From: Floricoccus tropicus
Lineage (GTDB): Bacteria; Bacillota; Bacilli; Lactobacillales; Streptococcaceae
NCBI RefSeq assembly: GCF_001832905.1
Contig: NZ_MKIR01000012.1
Span: 124,001-188,000 of the forward strand
Reading direction: 5' to 3'
Length of the DNA stretch: 64,000 nucleotides
The notes beneath the pieces are model-generated. The model did no database searches and was not told the origin of the DNA. It was given only the letters and a program-made list of their open reading frames with translations. Position 1 is the stretch's first letter, and each line of letters begins with the position of its first letter. A program made the translations under genes and the position numbers. This document shows, piece by piece, positions 46,192-54,204 of this stretch.

Positions 46192-47283
46192 ATGACTAAT
46201 AAATTTACAGAAATTCAAAAATTTCTTGAAGCTAACGATAGCGATATGACATTTTTAACTAATCCAACTACTATTAACTATCTTACCGGTTTTGAGTCTG
46301 ATCCGCATGAAAGAATTATGGGGCTTATGATTTTCACCGACCGTGACCCTATCTTATTTACTCCTGCTCTTGAGGTTGAACCTGCTAGTAACACAGTTGA
46401 TTTTGATGTATATGGTTATACTGACAATGAAAATCCTTGGGAAGTTATCAAAACTCTTGTTGGCAATTTAGATGTTAAAAAAATTGCTGTTGAATACGAA
46501 GATATCAATCTTAAGAAATCTCAAGGTCTTCAATCTGTTTTCGGCAATGAATTTGTTAACATTAGTCCATTAATTCAAAGACTTCGTATTATTAAATCTG
46601 AAGATGAAATCGAAAAAATGATGGTTGCTGGTGATTATGCAGATAAAGCCTTTGAAATTGGTTTTAAATATGCTGCTGAAAATCCAGGTGCAACTGAAAT
46701 GGATGTTATTGCTAAAATCGAATATGAGATGAAACGTCTAGGTATTTCAAAAATGTCATTTGACACAATGGTTTTAACTGGCGATAATGCTGCAAATCCA
46801 CACGGTATGCCAGGAAAAAATGTTATTGAACGTAACAGATTCCTTCTATTTGACCTTGGTGTTATGAAAAATGGTTACGCAAGTGATGCTACTCGTACTA
46901 TTTCAATTGGAAAACCACGCGAATTTGATACTGAAATCTATAATATTGTTCTTGAAGCTCAATTAGCTGCTATGGACTTTGCAAAACCAGGCGTTACAGC
47001 TAATGAAATTGACAAGGTTGCGCGTGATGTGATTACTAAAGCTGGATATGGCGAATACTTCACTCACCGTACCGGTCATGGTATTGGTATGGATTGCCAC
47101 GAATTCCCATCACTTGGTGGTGTTGATGATGTGGTTATGGAAAAAGGTATGTGTTTCTCAATCGAACCAGGTATCTACATTCCAGGAAAAGTTGGCGTAC
47201 GTATTGAAGACTGTATGCATATGACTGATACTGGGGGAATACCATTTACTAAAACAAGCAAGGAGCTTTTAATCTTTGAATAA
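46192..47283 (+). CDS. pepQ: Xaa-Pro dipeptidase (PepQ)
   Basis: M24 metallopeptidase that splits X-Pro dipeptides. Creatinase-like N-domain, then the pita-bread domain with [20 protein letters not shown] (two metal Asp), [16 protein letters not shown] (metal His) and [18 protein letters not shown] (two Glu). I start at ATG 46192 (363 aa): the alignment with streptococcal PepQ begins there. AAGGAG is 12 bases upstream, somewhat far; ATG 46171 has no SD. Divergent from ccpA; in lactococci and streptococci pepQ is linked to CcpA control. Confidence 0.92.
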   Translation: MTNKFTEIQKFLEANDSDMTFLTNPTTINYLTGFESDPHERIMGLMIFTDRDPILFTPALEVEPASNTVDFDVYGYTDNENPWEVIKTLVGNLDVKKIAVEYEDINLKKSQGLQSVFGNEFVNISPLIQRLRIIKSEDEIEKMMVAGDYADKAFEIGFKYAAENPGATEMDVIAKIEYEMKRLGISKMSFDTMVLTGDNAANPHGMPGKNVIERNRFLLFDLGVMKNGYASDATRTISIGKPREFDTEIYNIVLEAQLAAMDFAKPGVTANEIDKVARDVITKAGYGEYFTHRTGHGIGMDCHEFPSLGGVDDVVMEKGMCFSIEPGIYIPGKVGVRIEDCMHMTDTGGIPFTKTSKELLIFE

Positions 47284-47530
47284 AATGGCATTAGACGGTC
47301 TAAATAATGACTATCCTTTAAAGGTTATCATTCGTGGAAGAATGGAAAATAATCTTGGAGTTGCTGAAGTTTTGTTTGTCTCTGAAGATAAAGAACTAAT
47401 ATGGGACTTCTACGAAGCAAATCTTAAAAAAGATGATTTCCTAATGATTTATGGTGTACCTTATGATACTGATCTTTCAAAAATTGGTCATTATCCTTCG
47501 GTTGCTTTTGAAAAAGATGATTTTGAATAA
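47276..47530 (+). CDS. Small hypothetical protein after pepQ
   Basis: 84-aa acidic soluble protein of unknown function with no motif I recognise. [18 protein letters not shown] (residues about 35-52) is its best helix. It overlaps the pepQ end by 8 bases if it starts at TTG 47276, with AAGGAG 10 bases upstream; ATG 47285 is possible but is 19 bases from that site. It is followed at once by a terminator, so it belongs to the pepQ transcript. Confidence 0.65.
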   Translation: MNKMALDGLNNDYPLKVIIRGRMENNLGVAEVLFVSEDKELIWDFYEANLKKDDFLMIYGVPYDTDLSKIGHYPSVAFEKDDFE

Positions 47531-47533
47531 AGA

Positions 47534-47563
47534 AAAACGTCAGATAAAATTCTGGCGTTTTAA
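47534..47563 (+). terminator. Terminator of the pepQ transcript
   Basis: AAAACGTCAGA pairs with TCTGGCGTTTT (one G-U) around a 6-base loop. Confidence 0.8.
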
Positions 47564-47590
47564 TTATGAATATACATTTTTTCACTAGAT

Positions 47591-48328
47591 TTATAATCTT
47601 ACAAAAGAAAGGTTATCAAATACACTTAAATCCGTTACAGTTATTTTATCTTTAGGAACAAAGGTAATTTTAGATAGTTCTTCACAAATTTGCACAGATG
47701 TGTAAGAGCACCAAACTTGCATGCTTTTTTTACTTTTTGATAAGCTAATAAAATCAATATTTGTTTTAACGAAATCATTATTTAAAAATTCATCCCAATT
47801 AATATCTTGTCCAAATCTGATTGAATACCTTTTTTGATGTGCTCTCCTTTTACGTAATCTTTCAGTATAATCTTTATCAATTTTTTTAGAAGTTAATTTA
47901 TTATTAATCATCTCAAGTTCCTTATCCGTTGTTTTATATGTTAACGTCCATATGATAATATATGCTAAACAAAAAATAGATACACAAATCATATAACTTT
48001 TTATCGATAAATCAGTCCAACCCGTAAATTTAAAAATCAATGAAAAAATTACAAGGGTCACTATAAAATGAATAAATGTTTTTTTCAATAAAGACCAATC
48101 TTCAATTGTAAAAATTAAACCTGCCCATGTGAATAATAATCCAATTAACGTCCAAATAACAATTGAATACCAGATAGCATCAACTTCTCTTGAAAATGTA
48201 CTAACAAATTGAGGGCTTGATGGATAGTAGATACCACCTTCATAAAATGAGGAGACTATTAGTGAAATTAAAAATCCAATTGTAATTCCAAAACTTGCAC
48301 CTTTTAAAATATTTTTAAATATCTTCAT
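47591..48328 (-). CDS. DUF3021 membrane protein with extra C-terminal domain
   Basis: Four N-terminal membrane helices (about residues 10-30, 55-75, 85-103, 110-132) match DUF3021, the membrane partner of LytTR regulators such as HdrRM and BrsRM of S. mutans, where it antagonises the regulator. This protein is 245 aa, against about 140-150 for usual DUF3021 proteins. The added cytosolic part (about 135-245) is highly charged (RLRKRRAHQKRYS) and ends in a compact beta-rich stretch. Its role is unknown. It overlaps the regulator gene by 4 bases (ATGA). Confidence 0.8.
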   Translation of the reverse strand: MKIFKNILKGASFGITIGFLISLIVSSFYEGGIYYPSSPQFVSTFSREVDAIWYSIVIWTLIGLLFTWAGLIFTIEDWSLLKKTFIHFIVTLVIFSLIFKFTGWTDLSIKSYMICVSIFCLAYIIIWTLTYKTTDKELEMINNKLTSKKIDKDYTERLRKRRAHQKRYSIRFGQDINWDEFLNNDFVKTNIDFISLSKSKKSMQVWCSYTSVQICEELSKITFVPKDKITVTDLSVFDNLSFVRL

Positions 48329-48765
48329 ATTCCCAACCTCCTTTTCAATTCTTTAACAAATCTTCTTGAAACATAAGCTGTTTGTCCATTTTTGAGGGTA
48401 AGTTTTATTTGTCCATTAAATGCTTGTTCCAATTGCTGAAGTTGAAAAAAATTTACTAATTCACTCTTACTTATCCTAATAAACTCTTCTTGAAACACTT
48501 CTTCCACTTCATACAAGGGTATCTTAAGCTTATAAATTTTACTATCTAAGGTCTCAACCAATACTTTTCTGCTTTCTGAGTAGATTCTTATAATTTCTTC
48601 GGGTTCGAAGATAAAAATTTTATCATCAGAATATGCAACTATATTTTTATTAGTAATTAAATTTTGTAACTTTAAAATTTCTTCTATCTCTTCATTCATA
48701 GCATCAGAATAAATATCAATTCTTGAATCTTTTTCATTCTCGTCTATATAAAGATTTACTTTCAT
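48325..48765 (-). CDS. LytTR-family DNA-binding regulator
   Basis: 146-aa protein with no receiver domain and a C-terminal LytTR domain (about 45-146: IIRIYSESRKVLVETLDSK, EEFIRISKSELVNF, YVSRRFVKELKRRLGI). Such stand-alone LytTR proteins, paired with a membrane inhibitor, form LytTR regulatory systems controlling bacteriocins, competence or cell death in streptococci. Two identical octamers 21 bases apart lie upstream, so it may regulate itself. Targets are unknown. Confidence 0.85.
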   Translation of the reverse strand: MKVNLYIDENEKDSRIDIYSDAMNEEIEEILKLQNLITNKNIVAYSDDKIFIFEPEEIIRIYSESRKVLVETLDSKIYKLKIPLYEVEEVFQEEFIRISKSELVNFFQLQQLEQAFNGQIKLTLKNGQTAYVSRRFVKELKRRLGI

Positions 48766-48826
48766 ATATCCCTCTCCTTTAAGGTAATATTATCATTAAA
48801 TATTATCCAAAACTATAACTTTTGGG

Positions 48827-48855
48827 TAAGAGGTATAAATTATTGATTAAGAGGT
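48827..48855 (-). promoter_or_regulatory. Candidate LytTR direct-repeat operator
   Basis: The octamer ACCTCTTA occurs twice on the minus strand (48827-48834 and 48848-48855), with starts exactly 21 bases apart, that is two helical turns. Tandem half-sites with 12-13-base spacers are typical of LytTR targets (spacer here 13). The repeats lie 60-90 bases before the LytTR gene, upstream of AT-rich -10-like sequences. Confidence 0.55.
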
Positions 48856-48856
48856 C

Positions 48857-48882
48857 AAAAAAAGTCTGACAATCGTCAGACT
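48857..48882 (-). terminator. Terminator after the glutaminase gene
   Basis: Minus strand: AGTCTGAC, 4-base loop, GTCAGACT, then seven T. Confidence 0.92.
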
Positions 48883-48890
48883 GGATTAAT

Positions 48891-50738
48891 TTATATTTCT
48901 TCTTGTTCTACTCGTGATGATAACTGCCTTAATGTTCTATCAAAGAGACTATATCCATCTAAAGCGATTGCCTTCCACATAGCAGCCGCAAGGGATGGAT
49001 TTTCTTTTGTCATTTTATTGATGGCGTCCTTTGAAAGATAGAGAAGCTCTGTATCAGCTTGGCACCAAATATCAAATTTTGCCTTGTCACCACTAGCAAG
49101 AGCTATTTCTCCGAAAGTCATTCCAGCAATCAAAATAGTAATTCGACGATAATTTTGGGAATTATTTCCTTCTTTTTTACTTGCCGTAACCTTACCTTTG
49201 GTAATAAAATAAATTCCTTTATTTTCATCACCAACTGAGGCAATCTTATCACCATTTTTATATGATAAAGGTTTGAGCAAATCTACAAAATCCTTAATTT
49301 GTTTCTCATCAAAATTTGAAAAAAATTCAAAGTCATTTATAGGTACTATTGATGATGAAGTATTTACATCAGGATTGGAATATTTTTTTAATATCTTTTC
49401 TTCCGCCCATTGAAGAGCTGATTCCGTACTTTTAAATACCTTAATATCCTCGTTTGTATTGTTATCCAGATATCTTCCACTAGAGTCTACAATAACAACT
49501 CTTTTCCCTTGAGCAAGTTTTTCTTCTCCAACCTCGTACATCATTTTTCTTACGATGTCTTCTTCATTGCCATCAGTAATACTCTTTACCAAAGTATTGT
49601 CATAGATAAAGATATCAATGTCATCAGCATCCTTCATTGACTCTCTTATTAGAGTTTCAGCACCAGAAAATAAAATATCTCCTTCTGCTTCAATGACTTT
49701 TGCCTTATAACCATATTTATCTAGAACTTCTTCCTCATCGGTAGTTCTTCTCAAAATTGATGGACGTTCATCAATAGTATAAATTGACTTAATCACAGAA
49801 GATGCACTCTTATTGACATTCATAATGTGCAGATTTAAGTCGCTACTTATTGTCTCAAAAGCGGCCACTCCACGCGCAGAACTCCCGTGACGGTCGAGCA
49901 ATGGTGAGAAAACGGCAATAGCAAGCTGACCTGGAAGCACTCCCAAAATCCCTCCTCCAACACCTGATTTTGCAGGGATCCCAACTGACGTCATCCAGTC
50001 GCCAGCGCCATCGTACATTCCAGCCGTCATCATGACAGAAAGGATTCTTTCAACAATGCTTGAATCAAGAATTTCTTCTCCGCTGATAGGATTGACCCCA
50101 TTGTTTGCAAGAGTTGCCCCCATAATGGCTAAGTCCTCTGTTGAAACTAAAGTCGAGCACTGTTCAAAATAGCTTCTAATTACTTCCTCCGGATTCCCCT
50201 CGATAATATCAAAGTTCTTCAGCATCCAAGCAATGGCACGGTTTCTGTGACCAGTCTCAAGCTCAGAATTATAAACTGCTTGGTCAAGTGATAAATCGCG
50301 TGCGGCAAATTTAGAAAAGAAATCTCTTATTCTTTCATATCTTTCTTCACTTGAAGCAGCTCTAATCAGAGAAGTACTTGTAATAGCACCAGCATTTATC
50401 ATGGCATTCTTTGGTCTATGAGTGTCAGCATCCAAAGAAATCTCGTTATAGGCGTCTCCTGAAGCCTCTACGTCAATCTTTCTATCAACATAGTCAAAGC
50501 CATTATCTGATATAGCAAGACCATAAGTAAAGGGCTTAGAAATAGACTGAATGGTAAATTCGTCAGAAGTATCCCCATACTTATATACCTGTCCATCTGC
50601 CGTAGCCAAAACAAGTCCAAATCTATCTGGGTCAACAGTTGCAAGCTCTGGAATATAGTCTGCAAGCTGTCCATCATTATTCTTAATAAAACGTTTATAA
50701 ATATCTTCTAGATATTTTTCAATCGGTGAGTTTGTCAT
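48891..50738 (-). CDS. glsA: Glutaminase fused to STAS-like and cyclic-nucleotide-binding-like domains
   Basis: Hydrolyses glutamine to glutamate and ammonia; the serine-type active site is SISK (65-68), with NAGAI and GVGGGILGVLPG blocks. The usual bacterial glutaminase is about 310 aa and ends there. This one continues with an STAS-like domain (about 330-445; DIDIFIYDNTLVKSI, KRVVIVDSS) and a CNMP/Crp-like jelly roll (about 470-600; GDKIASVGDENKGIYFITKGK, MTFGEIALASGDKAKFD). The triple fusion suggests allosteric control, ligand unknown. The key Arg of a cAMP pocket is not evident. Start at 50738: an extended -10 sits 7 bases upstream. Confidence 0.88.
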   Translation of the reverse strand: MTNSPIEKYLEDIYKRFIKNNDGQLADYIPELATVDPDRFGLVLATADGQVYKYGDTSDEFTIQSISKPFTYGLAISDNGFDYVDRKIDVEASGDAYNEISLDADTHRPKNAMINAGAITSTSLIRAASSEERYERIRDFFSKFAARDLSLDQAVYNSELETGHRNRAIAWMLKNFDIIEGNPEEVIRSYFEQCSTLVSTEDLAIMGATLANNGVNPISGEEILDSSIVERILSVMMTAGMYDGAGDWMTSVGIPAKSGVGGGILGVLPGQLAIAVFSPLLDRHGSSARGVAAFETISSDLNLHIMNVNKSASSVIKSIYTIDERPSILRRTTDEEEVLDKYGYKAKVIEAEGDILFSGAETLIRESMKDADDIDIFIYDNTLVKSITDGNEEDIVRKMMYEVGEEKLAQGKRVVIVDSSGRYLDNNTNEDIKVFKSTESALQWAEEKILKKYSNPDVNTSSSIVPINDFEFFSNFDEKQIKDFVDLLKPLSYKNGDKIASVGDENKGIYFITKGKVTASKKEGNNSQNYRRITILIAGMTFGEIALASGDKAKFDIWCQADTELLYLSKDAINKMTKENPSLAAAMWKAIALDGYSLFDRTLRQLSSRVEQEEI

Positions 50739-50744
50739 TCTTTT

Positions 50745-50753
50745 ATTTTAGCA
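50745..50753 (-). promoter_or_regulatory. Extended -10 adjoining the glutaminase start codon
   Basis: Minus-strand TGCTAAAAT ends 7 bases before the ATG, with no SD between. A second -10-like TATAAA lies about 30 bases further up. Confidence 0.4.
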
Positions 50754-50783
50754 CTTAGGAGGAAAAAATAGAATATTTTATAC

Positions 50784-51503
50784 TCAAGATAACTGATAAA
50801 TTTCATCATCACTTGATAGCTGACTTATTACACCCTCACTAATTAGATAAGACTGACCATATATTTTTTCTGACTTACTATCACCCAAGAGGTAAGTTCC
50901 GTCATTAAAAGCATAAAACTTACGACCAAAACTATCTGGATAGGTTATATCCTCAAATAACTTCTTCCCATCAAGAACTTCATCTTTGACATCCTGATAA
51001 TGTGGCAAAATCATCACTTTAGTAAGAGCAAGACCTAGATAAAATCTCTGATAATCTTTTGAAGTAGCTTCGCCTTCAAACTCAGGTTGAGCGTAAACGA
51101 CTTCTGCGCTATTCATAGAACCAGCACTAAAACCTACAATCACCTTATCTTGATTTGATAGTAAATTTTTAAGGTCAATATCATTAAAAAATGAATTTTG
51201 TAATGGAGGATATCCTCCTGCAAGAATAATCAAATCAGCATTTGCGACCAAATATTTTGCTTGAGTCTTATTACGATTATCAAGAGTATGGAAACTTACA
51301 AAAGAAAAACCTGAATTCACAAATGAATCTTTCATAGATGCAGAATACTTATCAGTCATCTCATAAGAATCTGGGTCTGAACAAATGAAAAGACCCGCAA
51401 TTTCACCATTCAAATATTTCTTAAGATTGGTCACAAAATTATTAGCAGGATTTAATTCATCTCTATCAGGATGCAGTGGACTACTTGTTAGAAAATATGG
51501 CAT
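50784..51503 (-). CDS. Peptidase S51 (peptidase E-like) family protein
   Basis: 239-aa Class-I glutamine-amidotransferase-like fold of family S51, which includes aspartyl dipeptidase (PepE) and cyanophycinase. The nucleophile Ser is in VGFSAGSMNSA (elbow), with AGGYPPLQNSF before it and ILPHYQDV after it (candidate His). True substrate unknown; the canonical PepE recognition residues were not checked. AAGGAG is 6 bases before ATG. It is the last gene of the four-gene run 53942-50784. Confidence 0.8.
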   Translation of the reverse strand: MPYFLTSSPLHPDRDELNPANNFVTNLKKYLNGEIAGLFICSDPDSYEMTDKYSASMKDSFVNSGFSFVSFHTLDNRNKTQAKYLVANADLIILAGGYPPLQNSFFNDIDLKNLLSNQDKVIVGFSAGSMNSAEVVYAQPEFEGEATSKDYQRFYLGLALTKVMILPHYQDVKDEVLDGKKLFEDITYPDSFGRKFYAFNDGTYLLGDSKSEKIYGQSYLISEGVISQLSSDDEIYQLS

Positions 51504-51531
51504 ATGTTACTCCTTAATTTTATTAATATTT

Positions 51532-52275
51532 CTACAATGAATTCTTCAACATATCCGTATAAATATAATTTTCATCAAAAATGTTTGAATACGTATCAAC
51601 CCATACTGGTACATATCCAGCTCTAATAGCTAATCTTTGTGAGGCAATATTTGTCACAGAAGCCGAATAAAAAGGAACAATTCTCCGTTTTAAGAGTTCT
51701 TGAGTTAATCTTGAAACTAGTTCTGTACCTAAATGGAATTTTCTATATTTCTCCAACACATCAATTCCCACTTCCCAAAATCCATCGATACAGGTTTCCG
51801 CTGCACCAGCAACTGCGACTACTTCACCCTTATCTTTGATTATATAAACTGCTTTAGTATCAGTATCACCTTTAGAGTCAAAAGAAAGAGAGTTATCAAA
51901 TCCAGAAATTGCTTGTAATAGTTGAATTTCTTTACCAATGAAAAATTGGTAGTTAAATTTCATGCCTAGATCTGTCTTAATTTGACTATCATTGAAGCAA
52001 TCAGAAGGAACATAATGAATTGTTTGACCGTAAACAAGAGGCAATTCAAATATTTCATCTCTTGACTTACCTTCTAAGATTTCATTTAACTTAGGAGACA
52101 ATACTTCTGAAGAACAAACACCTAAACTATTATTATAAGCAAATATCTTTACAAACGAATTCTCGACATCTGTTTTTATTGTGAAAAAAAGATTATCTCC
52201 ACTAAGTTGTTCTTGAGAACAATTATATTCATTCATTAAATAATCTTCAATTTTTATTTTTATAATTTTTTTCAT
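51532..52275 (-). CDS. GNAT-family N-acetyltransferase
   Basis: 247 aa. The C-terminal half is a GNAT domain: AVAGAAETCIDGFWEVGIDV, then KYRKFHLGTELVSRLTQELL as the acetyl-CoA pyrophosphate loop (QRLAIRAGYVPVW near the end). The N-terminal 120 residues are an extra domain not matched by eye. It begins one base after the nucleotidyltransferase gene. Substrate unknown; with its neighbours a small-molecule (possibly antibiotic) modification role is conceivable. Confidence 0.8.
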   Translation of the reverse strand: MKKIIKIKIEDYLMNEYNCSQEQLSGDNLFFTIKTDVENSFVKIFAYNNSLGVCSSEVLSPKLNEILEGKSRDEIFELPLVYGQTIHYVPSDCFNDSQIKTDLGMKFNYQFFIGKEIQLLQAISGFDNSLSFDSKGDTDTKAVYIIKDKGEVVAVAGAAETCIDGFWEVGIDVLEKYRKFHLGTELVSRLTQELLKRRIVPFYSASVTNIASQRLAIRAGYVPVWVDTYSNIFDENYIYTDMLKNSL

Positions 52276-52276
52276 T

Positions 52277-53089
52277 TCAATTCATATCATTCCAATTTAA
52301 ATAATTAATAAGCTTTTCATACTTATTATACTCAATACCTAGTTTATCAATTTCGACAATGTGTTTAGTTGCTTTTAAAATTTCATCGTTTATATTCTTT
52401 GCAAAATCGCCTATTTCGCCAAATTCAACTGGAGTGTATTTTTTAAGAAATCTCTTTTGGTAAGAATCTAGTTTACTACGATTCCCTTCATACTTACTCC
52501 AATCTCCAAATGAATTAGCAATTTCACCCTTTTCGATTAGCCATAGCGAAACCAAGGAGTTTTTCATCATTAGTGTACAGTATTCAGCGTAATTATACTC
52601 TTTTCGTATGGTTCTTCGATAAAGTTCATGCATATATGCAACATATTTATTAAGAATGAAAGTAAGTTCTTCAGATGTAAAAATTGTCTCTATAATCTTT
52701 GATTCTTCTCTTAAATTTTTCAAAAAATCATCTTTATCTATAAGAATTAAAATGTCTTTTGTCCAAGGTGTTGGGCTTAAATCAGATTTATAATAAACAA
52801 AAATATCTAATTTTATAAAAGACTTAAAGTGAACAACTGCATAATTATCAGCAAGTGTTTCGACGAAAGCTATTTTATCTTGAAAGTAGTCTAAGAATTC
52901 AACTAATATTTTTGATTTTTCAAGTTGCTTTGAAACAACAATACGAAAATCTATGTCAGAAAACTCATCTGGATTCCCTTTTGCAATTGAACCACCTATA
53001 AAAATCATCTCTACATCTTTGCAAGAATCAAAATATTTTTCTATATCTGTCAATAGTCTATCTCTTACCTTCACTAAATTCTCAATCAT
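52277..53089 (-). CDS. Nucleotidyltransferase-fold protein
   Basis: 270 aa with the polymerase-beta-type nucleotidyltransferase pattern: GGSIAKGNPDEFSDIDF (GGS at 32-34, Asp45 and Asp47) and a third Asp95 in KLDIFVY. The C-terminal half is helical. The layout recalls aminoglycoside/lincosamide adenylyltransferases, but the similarity is to the fold and substrate is unknown. It overlaps the PEP-domain gene by 8 bases and precedes the GNAT gene by one, so the three are co-translated. Confidence 0.82.
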   Translation of the reverse strand: MIENLVKVRDRLLTDIEKYFDSCKDVEMIFIGGSIAKGNPDEFSDIDFRIVVSKQLEKSKILVEFLDYFQDKIAFVETLADNYAVVHFKSFIKLDIFVYYKSDLSPTPWTKDILILIDKDDFLKNLREESKIIETIFTSEELTFILNKYVAYMHELYRRTIRKEYNYAEYCTLMMKNSLVSLWLIEKGEIANSFGDWSKYEGNRSKLDSYQKRFLKKYTPVEFGEIGDFAKNINDEILKATKHIVEIDKLGIEYNKYEKLINYLNWNDMN

Positions 53090-53942
53090 CTTTTTTACCT
53101 AAATTTCTTATATTTTCTTTAGTAAACTTTTTCACCTCTGCTAAGTAATTTGGAAATTCAATATCTCGACCATATATTTGAGGAATGAGACTATAGTGAA
53201 CAATTGCTTTTATTCCTTTTTCTTTAAGGTTATTAATAATATTTTCATCAAGGTAACCTGCTACTGCAACATCTACCTCATACTTCCTAGCTCTTTCTAC
53301 AACATCCTCAATAATATTCATCATAATTTCACTATTCATCTCATGCCACTGACTATCTCGCACTGCCGCATAAACAAAGGAAGTCAAATCATTCATACCA
53401 ATAACAATTTTCTTGATACCAGTCTGTAAAATATTATCCAAATCAAAATATGCAGACGGAAGCTCAATCATTGTCCCCACTTTACCACTATAGCCACTTT
53501 TGCGCAGGATATCGATAGCTTTTCTTAACTGTTTTCCATCGTTTACAAAAGGAAAAAAGACTGCTAGATTGTCATATTCACTATGTATATCATTAATAAC
53601 TTTTATTTCTGCTTCAAATTCATCAAGATATTGAAGAGAACGTCTTAAACCTCTGATTCCAAATAATGGATGATTGTCGGGTAAGATTTCTTTTGTTCCC
53701 ATCAAAGAATTTGCCTCTGAAACAGTCAATTCAGAAAAGCGATACCATACTTCCTGTCCTTGATATATTTTACAAACATTCTTCAAATATTTTTTCAAAA
53801 AATCCTGACAATCTTCGGTGAGTATGTTTTTACCACACTCTCTGATTGGATACTCTCCACGAATCATGCCTATATTTTCAAATATGTCTGGATATATCAT
53901 CTCTTTAATTTTTTCACCACTTAAGGCAAGTTCATTCTTCAT
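53082..53942 (-). CDS. Stand-alone PEP-binding TIM barrel, catalytic Cys absent
   Basis: 286 aa resembling only the C-terminal PEP/pyruvate domain of PEP synthase, PPDK and PTS enzyme I. Seen in order: IGMIRGEYPIRE (like LLRTEFLF), VWYRFSEL (like VRMSDFK), LFGIRGLRR, GTMIELPSAYFDL and VIGMNDLTSFVYAAVRDS. The phospho-His and ATP-grasp domains are missing entirely. The conserved Cys of the GxCG loop, which protonates enolpyruvate, is replaced: the sequence reads AVAGYLDEN. So it could bind PEP or a similar acid but not carry out the standard phosphotransfer. It is the first gene of the run; an extended leader region with stem-loops lies upstream. Confidence 0.78.
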   Translation of the reverse strand: MKNELALSGEKIKEMIYPDIFENIGMIRGEYPIRECGKNILTEDCQDFLKKYLKNVCKIYQGQEVWYRFSELTVSEANSLMGTKEILPDNHPLFGIRGLRRSLQYLDEFEAEIKVINDIHSEYDNLAVFFPFVNDGKQLRKAIDILRKSGYSGKVGTMIELPSAYFDLDNILQTGIKKIVIGMNDLTSFVYAAVRDSQWHEMNSEIMMNIIEDVVERARKYEVDVAVAGYLDENIINNLKEKGIKAIVHYSLIPQIYGRDIEFPNYLAEVKKFTKENIRNLGKKDD

Positions 53943-53978
53943 TATTCTCCAATCATTTTTGTGTCTTTAATTGCTATC

Positions 53979-53984
53979 ATTATA
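53979..53984 (-). promoter_or_regulatory. -10 of the PEP-domain / nucleotidyltransferase / GNAT / S51 run
   Basis: Minus-strand TATAAT 36 bases before the ATG at 53942; -35 is weak. GGAG precedes the start codon. Confidence 0.4.
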
Positions 53985-54045
53985 CTACAAAATAATATTT
54001 AAAACTTATTACATAGTCACTTAAAAATAGATTAATACATCGTTG

Positions 54046-54150
54046 CGATTTATACTAATAAGCTTGCTTATTAAAGTATAATCGATATCGTAGCAAGGCG
54101 TAGTGACTCATCTCGATGAACACTAGTTCTATCATCAATTCGTCGCCTTG
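54046..54150. other. Stem-loop-rich intergenic region
   Basis: Two structures stand in tandem. Hairpin 1 (54046-54084): CGATTTATAC and GTATAATCG arms with an inner TAATAAGC-TT-GCTTATTA stem. Hairpin 2 (54094-54150): CAAGGCG closes on CGCCTTG, enclosing TAGTG/CACTA and TCATC/GATGA. On the plus strand the second is followed by a U-rich stretch (TCTTATTTCTATTTT). No ORF with an SD or clear promoter is visible. It may be a small RNA, a leader, or a remnant of a mobile repeat. Confidence 0.5.
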
Positions 54151-54180
54151 TCTTATTTCTATTTTAATCAACTATATAAG

Positions 54181-54204
54181 AAAAAACCTCCAAAATTGGA
54201 GGTT
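54181..54204 (-). terminator. Terminator after smpB
   Basis: Minus strand: AACCTCCAA, AT-only core, TTGGAGGTT, four T or more. It touches the smpB stop. Confidence 0.82.
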
